Shown in pieces: positions 58,475-64,000 of a stretch of DNA of 64,000 nucleotides. Source of the DNA: Citricoccus sp. CH26A (GTDB taxonomy: Bacteria > Actinomycetota > Actinomycetes > Actinomycetales > Micrococcaceae); contig NZ_AFXQ01000006.1 in assembly GCF_000224415.1 (NCBI RefSeq), positions 84,366 to 148,365 on the forward strand. Direction: 5' to 3'. Numbering within the stretch: the stretch's first letter is position 1; every line of letters begins with the position of its first letter. Position numbers and translations under genes: made by a program. The notes beneath the pieces were generated by a model, which saw only the letters and a program-made list of their open reading frames with translations, had not been told where the DNA came from and did not search any database.

Positions 58475-60283
58475 ATGGCCAATTCGTTCCAGCTCCACAC
58501 CCACGGGATCTCCCATGACCCGAACTGGTTCCGCACCGCCGTGTTCTACGAGGTCCTCGTACGGGCCTTCCACGACGGCAACGGTGACGGTTCCGGGGAC
58601 TTCGACGGGCTGATCAACAAGCTGGACTACCTGCAGTGGCTGGGCGTCGACTGCCTCTGGGTGCCGCCGTTCTACCGTTCCCCGTTGCGGGACGGCGGGT
58701 ACGACGTCGCGGACTTCTACGAGGTCCTGGACGACTTCGGCACCGTCTCCGACTTCAAGCGGCTCGTGGCCGAGGCCCACGCGCGCGGCCTGCGCGTCAT
58801 CATCGACCTGCCGCTGAACCACACCTCTGACCAGCATCCCTGGTTCCAGGAGTCCCGGTCGGACCCGGACGGGCCGTACGGGGACTTCTACGTCTGGAGC
58901 GACACGGACGAGAAGTACGAGGACGCCCGCATCATCTTCGTGGACACCGAGGAGTCGAACTGGAGCTTCGACTCCGTGCGCCGGCAGTTCTTCTGGCACC
59001 GGTTCTTCTCCCACCAGCCGGACCTGAACTTCGAGAACCCGGCGGTGATCGAGGCCCTCTACGACGTGGTCCGGTACTGGCTGGACATGGGCGTGGACGG
59101 CTTCCGTGCCGATGCGATCCCGTACCTCTACGAGGAGGACGGCACGGACTGTGAGAACGACCCGCGCACCCACGTGTTCCTGCGGGACCTGCGGACCATG
59201 GTGGACGCGGAGTACCCGGGCCGGGTGATCATCGCCGAGGCCAACCAGCCGCCGCAGGACGTGGTCGACTACTTCGGGTCCGAGGAGGACCCGGAGTGCC
59301 ACATGTGCTTCCACTTCCCGATCATGCCGAAGATCTTCTACGCGCTGCGCGACCACAAGGCCACCGCCATCCTGGAGGCCATCGCCGAGACCCCGCAGAT
59401 CCCGGCCGGTTCGCAGTGGGGGACCTTCCTGCGCAACCACGACGAGCTGACCCTGGAGATGGTCACGCCCGAGGAACGCCAGGCCATGCTCGGCTGGTAC
59501 GCCCCGGACTCGAGGATGCGCGCCAACGTCGGCATCCGCCGCCGGCTGGCGTCCCTGCTGGACAACAACCGCTCCGAGCTCGAGCTGATCCACGGGTTGC
59601 TGCTGTCCTTGCCGGGCTCGCCGTTCCTGTACTACGGGGACGAGCTGGGCATGGGGGACAACATCTGGCTGCCGGACCGTGATGCCTCACGCACCCCGAT
59701 GCAGTGGAACCCGGACCGCAATGCCGGGTTCTCCGACGCCGACCCCGGCAAGCTCTACCTGCCGGTCATCCAGTCCCTCGTCTACCACTACAACCACGTC
59801 AACGTGGAGGCACAGCTGGCCTCGAACGGCTCCCTGCTGCACTGGGTCCGGGAGACGCTGGCCGTGCGCAAGCGCCACCCCGTCTTCGGGCTGGGCGACT
59901 TCACGATGGTCGACGCCGAGGCCGAACAGGTCCTCGCCTTCGTCCGGGACCTGCCGATCAGTGACGACGAGGACCTGTACCCCGAGACCGTGCTGTGCGT
60001 GTTCAACCTGTCCCCGGACCCGGTGGCCACGTGGCTGAGCGTGCCGGGGTACGAGGGGCGGGGCCTGCGGGACGTGTTCGGTGGCCGGGCCTTCCTGGAC
60101 ATCGGGGAGGACGGCCGCCTGCCGGTCACCTTGCCGGGACACGGGTTCTTCTGGCTGCGCCTGCGCACCGGGCCGGACCTGATGGGCGGGACGGACCGGA
60201 CCGCGCTCGCCGGCAAGCGAAACCCCTACACGACCGCCCTTCCCGTGATCACCCCCGAGATGTCCGCAGGGAGCGTCCGATGA
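58475..60283 (+). CDS. treS: Trehalose synthase TreS (maltose alpha-D-glucosyltransferase)
   Basis: There are 602 residues from ATG 58475. GH13_16 barrel: YEVLVRAFHDGNGDGSGDFDGLINKLDYLQWLGVDCLWVPPFYRSPLRDGGYDVADF, VIIDLPLNHTSDQHPWFQ, MGVDGFRADAIPYLYEEDGT (nucleophile Asp), VIIAEANQPPQDV (Glu) and FLRNHDELTLEMV (Asp). It interconverts trehalose and maltose. The C-terminal beta domain lacks a fused kinase, unlike some relatives; the maltokinase is the next frame, overlapping by ATGA. Confidence 0.95.
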   Translation: MANSFQLHTHGISHDPNWFRTAVFYEVLVRAFHDGNGDGSGDFDGLINKLDYLQWLGVDCLWVPPFYRSPLRDGGYDVADFYEVLDDFGTVSDFKRLVAEAHARGLRVIIDLPLNHTSDQHPWFQESRSDPDGPYGDFYVWSDTDEKYEDARIIFVDTEESNWSFDSVRRQFFWHRFFSHQPDLNFENPAVIEALYDVVRYWLDMGVDGFRADAIPYLYEEDGTDCENDPRTHVFLRDLRTMVDAEYPGRVIIAEANQPPQDVVDYFGSEEDPECHMCFHFPIMPKIFYALRDHKATAILEAIAETPQIPAGSQWGTFLRNHDELTLEMVTPEERQAMLGWYAPDSRMRANVGIRRRLASLLDNNRSELELIHGLLLSLPGSPFLYYGDELGMGDNIWLPDRDASRTPMQWNPDRNAGFSDADPGKLYLPVIQSLVYHYNHVNVEAQLASNGSLLHWVRETLAVRKRHPVFGLGDFTMVDAEAEQVLAFVRDLPISDDEDLYPETVLCVFNLSPDPVATWLSVPGYEGRGLRDVFGGRAFLDIGEDGRLPVTLPGHGFFWLRLRTGPDLMGGTDRTALAGKRNPYTTALPVITPEMSAGSVR

Positions 60284-63200
60284 CCACTGAACAGAACTCC
60301 TCCGCCTCCTTCCCCGAGCTGCTCTCCGCCTGGCTGCCGTCCCAGCGCTGGTTCCCGGTGCGCGGCACCTTCGACCTGCACCGGGTCGGCGGGATCCGGC
60401 TGACGGCCAGCCGGGAGGACGTCCAGCTCCAGCTGCAGGTGGTGACGGCCGGACGGGACGACGACACCGTGACCCTGTCCGTGCCCGTGGCCATCCGCGA
60501 GGAACCGCTCGAGGGCGGGGATGCCGCGCTGATCGGACGCTGGGACACCGCCTCCGGGCCCCGCTGGGTCTACGACGGCACGCACGACCCGGAGTTCGTG
60601 GCCGCCTGGCTCGAGATGATGCGGCGCGAACTGCCCACGGCGGACCGGCGGTCCGCAGGGCACGCCTACGCGGGCTTCGAGGAGTGGCCCGCCTTCCACG
60701 CCGACACCCTGCGGGCCCGGTTGCTGCAGGGCGAGCAGTCCAACACCTCCGTCGTCATCGAGGCCGGTCCCGGCACGCTGATCCTCAAGTTCTTCCGCGT
60801 CCTGGCCGCCGGAGCCAACCCCGACGTCGAGATCGGCCTGGCGCTGTCCGCCGCCGGCTCCAGCGAGGTCCCGGTGACGTACGGCTCGGTCACGGCGGGG
60901 TGGCGTGGCACGCCGGAGGAGTGGGTCTCGGGCCAGGCCTGCGTCCTGCGCGAGTTCATCACCGGGTCGAGGGACGCCTGGCGGGTGGCCACCGAGGCCG
61001 CCGAGGCCGGGGAGGACTTCCTCGCCGAGGCCACGGGGATCGGCGAGGCCACGGGCCGGTTGCACCTGGCCCTCGCCGAGGCCCTCGGAACGCGCTCCGT
61101 GCCCACCGGCACCGGCCGGGCGCCCCAGGTCCTGTCCGAACTGGCCACCCGGATCGAGTGGGGCTGGCGCGAGGCCGCCGCGACCGTCGGGGAGGACCTG
61201 GCGGACCGCGTGGAGCAGGTCCTCACCTCGCTGCGCTCGGCGGACGCGGCGGCCGGGTTGCCGCCCCTGCAGCGGATCCACGCCGACTACCACCTCGGCC
61301 AGGTGCTCGCCTCCGACGCCGACGGCACGACCCGCTGGACGGTGTTGGACTTCGAGGGAGAACCACTGCGGGAGGCCGAGGAACGCTCCGGCTGGGACCT
61401 GCGGCTGCGGGACGTCGTCGGGATGCTGCGGTCCTTCGACTACGCCGGTGCGCTGGCCGGGACCCCGGAGTGGACCGCCGGGACGCAGCGGGCCTTCCTG
61501 GCAGGCTACGGGCGCACCGTGGGAGAGCCGGTGGACACGGCCTCGACGGTCTTCACCGCCCTGCTGCTGGACAAGGCCCTGTACGAGACGGTCTACGAGC
61601 TGCGTCACCGGCCGGACTGGGTCGAGGTCCCCGCCGCGGCCGTCCGGCGGGCCCTCGGCCGGGGCGCGGCCTCCGCCGGGACCGTGGCAGCCACGCCCAC
61701 GCGGGATACGGTGGAGAGAGTCATCGAGGGTGAACCCCAGGAGGACACCATGCACGCCGAGAACACCGAATCAACGACGCCGGACGCTCCGGCCCCCGCC
61801 GCGGCGCCGTCCGCCGCGGCACCCGGGAGCGCCGCAACCGGGGCCGCCGCCGCGGGAGAGACCGGGAGCCCCGCCCCCCTGGGGGTGCGCACGGAGGTGC
61901 TGACCGCCGTCGCCCACGGCCGGTACCACCAGCCCCACGAGGTCCTCGGGGCGCACCTGGACGATGCCGGCACCGTCACCTTCCGCGTCCTGCGGCCGAT
62001 GGCGGAGGAGGTGTCCGTCCGGACCGACGATGGCACCGTGGTCCCGTTGCGCCACGAACTCGAGGGCATCTGGGTGGGGACGCTGCCGGCCACGCACCCG
62101 GGCCGGGTACCGGGGTACCGGATCCTCGTGTCCTTCCCCGGCCTGGACGCCGCCGAGCAGGACGACCCGTACCGGTACCTGCCCACGGTGGGTGAACTGG
62201 ACCAGCACCTGTTCCGCGAGGGACGGCACGAGACCCTGTGGACCGTCCTGGGTTCCCGGGTCCGTCACTACTCGTCCCCCCAGGGAGAGATCACCGGCAC
62301 CTCCTTCGCGGTGTGGGCCCCCAACGCCCAGGCCGTCCGGGTCAAGGGCGACTTCAACGGCTGGGACGGGCACCAGCACGCCATGCGCTCCCTGGGTGAC
62401 TCCGGGATCTGGGAGATCTTCGTCCCCGGTATCGGCGCCGGGACCGTGTACAAGTACGCGATCCTCGGCCACGACGGGCACTGGCGGGACAAGGCCGACC
62501 CCATGGCCCGCTGGACCGAGGTGCCCCCGGCGACCGGTTCGCGGGTGGACGACTCCCGGTACGTCTTCGGCGACCAGGACTGGATGGAGCAGCGGGCGAG
62601 CACGGATCCGCACGACGGGCCGATGAGCATCTACGAGGTGCACGCCGGGTCCTGGCGTCCGGGCCTGAGCTACCGCGAGATGGCCGATCAGCTCGTGGAG
62701 TACGTTTCCTGGCAGGGGTTCACCCACGTGGAGTTCATGCCCGTGGCCGAGCACCCCTTCGGCGGGTCCTGGGGTTACCAGGTCTCCGGTTACTACGCAC
62801 CGACCTCACGGTTCGGCACCCCGGACGACTTCAAGTACCTGGTGGACCGCCTCCACCAGGCCGGTATCGGCGTCCTGCTGGACTGGGTGCCCGCCCACTT
62901 CCCCAAGGACGAGTGGGCGCTGGCGAAGTTCGACGGCACGCCGCTCTACGAGTACGCGGACCCGCGCAAGGGGGAGCACCCGGACTGGGGCACCCTGGTG
63001 TTCGACTACGGCCGAACCGAGGTGCGCAACTTCCTGGTGGCCAATGCGCTGTACTGGCTCGAGGAGTTCCACATCGACGGGCTGCGGGTGGATGCCGTGG
63101 CCTCGATGCTCTACCTCGACTACTCCCGGGAGGACGGGGAATGGATCCCCAACATCCACGGGGGCAACCACAACCTCGAGGCGATCAGCTTCCTGCAGGA

Positions 63201-64000
63201 GGCCACGGCCACGGCCTACAAGCGCAACCCCGGAACGGTCATGGTCGCGGAGGAGTCCACCGCGTTCTCGGGTGTCACGGCACCCACCGACCAGGACGGG
63301 CTCGGCTTCGGCCTGAAGTGGAACATGGGCTGGATGCACGACTCGCTCCAGTACATGTCCGAGGACCCGGTGAACCGGCGCTGGCACCACAACGAGATGA
63401 CCTTCTCCCTCGTCTATGCGTGGAGCGAGAATTTCGTGCTGCCGCTCTCGCACGACGAGGTGGTCCACGGCAAGGGCTCGCTGCTGCGGAAGATGCCCGG
63501 CGACCGCTGGCAGCAACTGGCGTCCCTGCGCGCCTACTACGGATTCATGTGGGCCCACCCGGGCAAGCAGCTGCTCTTCATGGGATCCGAGTTCGGGCAG
63601 GAGTCCGAGTGGAAGGAATCCCACGGGCTGGACTGGTGGCTCACCGAGAACCTTCAGCACAAGGGGCTGATGAAGGCAGTGCGGGACCTCAACATGGTCT
63701 ACCGCAACGCTCCGGAGCTCTGGAGCCAGGACAACGACCCGGCAGGTTTCCAGTGGATCGACCAGAACGACGGCGACCGCAACCTGTTCTCCTTCATCCG
63801 CTGGTCCGCGCCCGGTGCGGACGGCGAGGAGGCCCGCCCCCTGGTGTGCGTCACGAACTTCGCCGGCCATCCCCACCACGACGTCCGTCTCGGGCTGCCA
63901 CTCGCGGGGGAGTGGGAGGAGGTGCTCAACACGGACGCCGAGACCTACGGGGGCTCGGGCGTGGGCAACCACGGGACCATCACCGCCGACGGTGAGCGGT
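60280..64000 (+). CDS. Maltokinase joined in frame to 1,4-alpha-glucan branching enzyme (runs off window)
   Basis: One frame runs from ATG 60280 to the window edge (1,240 codons) with no stop. Residues about 1-480 are maltokinase (Pep2/Mak): an N-terminal cap (LLSAWLPSQRWFPVRG...), LLQGEQSNTSVVIEAGPGTLILKFFR, the catalytic loop RIHADYHLGQVL and metal site TVLDFEGEPLREAEER. It phosphorylates maltose to maltose-1-phosphate for GlgE. After a Pro/Ala/Glu linker, residues about 525 onward are GlgB. Codons between the two parts were read one by one and contain no stop. A strong Shine-Dalgarno and ATG at 61750 allow GlgB to be made separately too, so this may be a fusion, two products from one frame, or both. 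Confidence 0.85.
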   Translation, partial: MTTEQNSSASFPELLSAWLPSQRWFPVRGTFDLHRVGGIRLTASREDVQLQLQVVTAGRDDDTVTLSVPVAIREEPLEGGDAALIGRWDTASGPRWVYDGTHDPEFVAAWLEMMRRELPTADRRSAGHAYAGFEEWPAFHADTLRARLLQGEQSNTSVVIEAGPGTLILKFFRVLAAGANPDVEIGLALSAAGSSEVPVTYGSVTAGWRGTPEEWVSGQACVLREFITGSRDAWRVATEAAEAGEDFLAEATGIGEATGRLHLALAEALGTRSVPTGTGRAPQVLSELATRIEWGWREAAATVGEDLADRVEQVLTSLRSADAAAGLPPLQRIHADYHLGQVLASDADGTTRWTVLDFEGEPLREAEERSGWDLRLRDVVGMLRSFDYAGALAGTPEWTAGTQRAFLAGYGRTVGEPVDTASTVFTALLLDKALYETVYELRHRPDWVEVPAAAVRRALGRGAASAGTVAATPTRDTVERVIEGEPQEDTMHAENTESTTPDAPAPAAAPSAAAPGSAATGAAAAGETGSPAPLGVRTEVLTAVAHGRYHQPHEVLGAHLDDAGTVTFRVLRPMAEEVSVRTDDGTVVPLRHELEGIWVGTLPATHPGRVPGYRILVSFPGLDAAEQDDPYRYLPTVGELDQHLFREGRHETLWTVLGSRVRHYSSPQGEITGTSFAVWAPNAQAVRVKGDFNGWDGHQHAMRSLGDSGIWEIFVPGIGAGTVYKYAILGHDGHWRDKADPMARWTEVPPATGSRVDDSRYVFGDQDWMEQRASTDPHDGPMSIYEVHAGSWRPGLSYREMADQLVEYVSWQGFTHVEFMPVAEHPFGGSWGYQVSGYYAPTSRFGTPDDFKYLVDRLHQAGIGVLLDWVPAHFPKDEWALAKFDGTPLYEYADPRKGEHPDWGTLVFDYGRTEVRNFLVANALYWLEEFHIDGLRVDAVASMLYLDYSREDGEWIPNIHGGNHNLEAISFLQEATATAYKRNPGTVMVAEESTAFSGVTAPTDQDGLGFGLKWNMGWMHDSLQYMSEDPVNRRWHHNEMTFSLVYAWSENFVLPLSHDEVVHGKGSLLRKMPGDRWQQLASLRAYYGFMWAHPGKQLLFMGSEFGQESEWKESHGLDWWLTENLQHKGLMKAVRDLNMVYRNAPELWSQDNDPAGFQWIDQNDGDRNLFSFIRWSAPGADGEEARPLVCVTNFAGHPHHDVRLGLPLAGEWEEVLNTDAETYGGSGVGNHGTITADGER
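61739..61752 (+). promoter_or_regulatory. Internal Shine-Dalgarno and ATG for a separate GlgB
   Basis: AGGAGG at 61739-61744, 5 bases, then ATG 61750, in the same frame as the maltokinase. This is one of the best ribosome-binding sites in the window, at exactly the domain boundary. Confidence 0.7.
61750..64000 (+). CDS. glgB: 1,4-alpha-glucan branching enzyme GlgB (possible internal start; 3' end outside window)
   Basis: Read from the internal ATG, the first roughly 45 residues are a low-complexity Ala/Pro linker (TPDAPAPAAAPSAAAPGSAATG). Domain N1 follows (VLTAVAHGRYHQPHEVLGAHLDDAGTVTFRVLRP), then a CBM48 domain (FAVWAPNAQAVRVKGDFNGWDGHQHAMRSLGDSGIWEIFVPG). The GH13_9 barrel has YEVHAGSWRPGLSYREMADQL, FMPVAEHPFGGSWGYQVSGYYAPTSRFG, nucleophile Asp in HIDGLRVDAVASMLYLDYSRE, Glu in VMVAEESTAFSGVT and Asp in LPLSHDEVVHGKGSL. 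It adds alpha-1,6 branches to the GlgE product. Incomplete: the last domain is cut by the window edge. Confidence 0.88.
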   Translation, partial: MHAENTESTTPDAPAPAAAPSAAAPGSAATGAAAAGETGSPAPLGVRTEVLTAVAHGRYHQPHEVLGAHLDDAGTVTFRVLRPMAEEVSVRTDDGTVVPLRHELEGIWVGTLPATHPGRVPGYRILVSFPGLDAAEQDDPYRYLPTVGELDQHLFREGRHETLWTVLGSRVRHYSSPQGEITGTSFAVWAPNAQAVRVKGDFNGWDGHQHAMRSLGDSGIWEIFVPGIGAGTVYKYAILGHDGHWRDKADPMARWTEVPPATGSRVDDSRYVFGDQDWMEQRASTDPHDGPMSIYEVHAGSWRPGLSYREMADQLVEYVSWQGFTHVEFMPVAEHPFGGSWGYQVSGYYAPTSRFGTPDDFKYLVDRLHQAGIGVLLDWVPAHFPKDEWALAKFDGTPLYEYADPRKGEHPDWGTLVFDYGRTEVRNFLVANALYWLEEFHIDGLRVDAVASMLYLDYSREDGEWIPNIHGGNHNLEAISFLQEATATAYKRNPGTVMVAEESTAFSGVTAPTDQDGLGFGLKWNMGWMHDSLQYMSEDPVNRRWHHNEMTFSLVYAWSENFVLPLSHDEVVHGKGSLLRKMPGDRWQQLASLRAYYGFMWAHPGKQLLFMGSEFGQESEWKESHGLDWWLTENLQHKGLMKAVRDLNMVYRNAPELWSQDNDPAGFQWIDQNDGDRNLFSFIRWSAPGADGEEARPLVCVTNFAGHPHHDVRLGLPLAGEWEEVLNTDAETYGGSGVGNHGTITADGER

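Overview
The window is about 70% GC chromosomal DNA from an actinobacterium. The gene content (CarD, the SenX3-RegX3/PhoU set, DUF2516, the IspD-IspF-CysS-RlmB order, and a GlgE-type alpha-glucan pathway), together with frequent leaderless starts, points to Micrococcales and probably the Micrococcaceae (Micrococcus/Kocuria/Citricoccus/Arthrobacter type). The family assignment is an inference, since no 16S rRNA gene is present.

Layout. Positions 1-14.5 kb are core genome. They hold a gene end, an ABC-exporter-like protein whose nucleotide-binding domain has lost its catalytic motifs, a membrane protein with an L7/L12-like segment, a PRC-barrel/DUF2382 stress protein, tRNA-Ser(GCT), a prolyl-oligopeptidase, an FAD/NAD(P)-binding protein, and two secreted enzymes (an ExeM/NucH nuclease and a 5'-nucleotidase) that share a C-terminal tail.

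Positions 14,501-33,902 form a 19.4 kb genomic island. It is bounded by a 57-bp direct repeat (56/57 identical by hand count) of the 3' part of tRNA-Ser(TGA); the intact tRNA gene lies at the right end. The island contains the 3' end of a GmrSD-type restriction gene cut by an insertion sequence, an IS3-family element carrying a nested IS110-family element, a zinc-ribbon/membrane/alpha-beta-hydrolase (DUF726-like) protein, and a duplicated zinc-finger coiled-coil module flanking an FAD oxidase. It continues with an overlapping operon for a replication-type HTH protein, a small protein, a sigma-70-like protein and a small membrane protein, then an excisionase, an XRE regulator and a tyrosine integrase. 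Last comes an IclR-controlled organic-acid cassette (MatC-type transporter, CaiB-type CoA transferase, crotonase). A diverged fragment of a second integrase sits beside the tRNA, so the site has been used more than once.

Positions 34-53 kb are core genome again: quinone oxidoreductase, tRNA-Thr(CGT), HAD phosphatase, secreted peptidase, holB (frameshifted), tmk, a PLP sulfur-amino-acid enzyme, DUF2516, gpmA, phoU, senX3 (frameshifted near its end), regX3, a lipoprotein, carD, ispD, ispF, cysS and rlmB.

Positions 51-64 kb hold the alpha-glucan cluster: glgX, glgP (opposite strand), then glgE, treS and a single open frame that joins maltokinase to the branching enzyme GlgB. Together TreS, maltokinase, GlgE and GlgB turn trehalose into branched alpha-glucan through maltose-1-phosphate, while GlgP and GlgX degrade the glucan.

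The points most worth a second look are the maltokinase-GlgB open frame with an internal Shine-Dalgarno, iteron-like repeats kept at the DNA level across different reading frames, the DUF726-like candidate effector in the island, the layered integration history at tRNA-Ser(TGA), and two single-base frameshifts in core genes.
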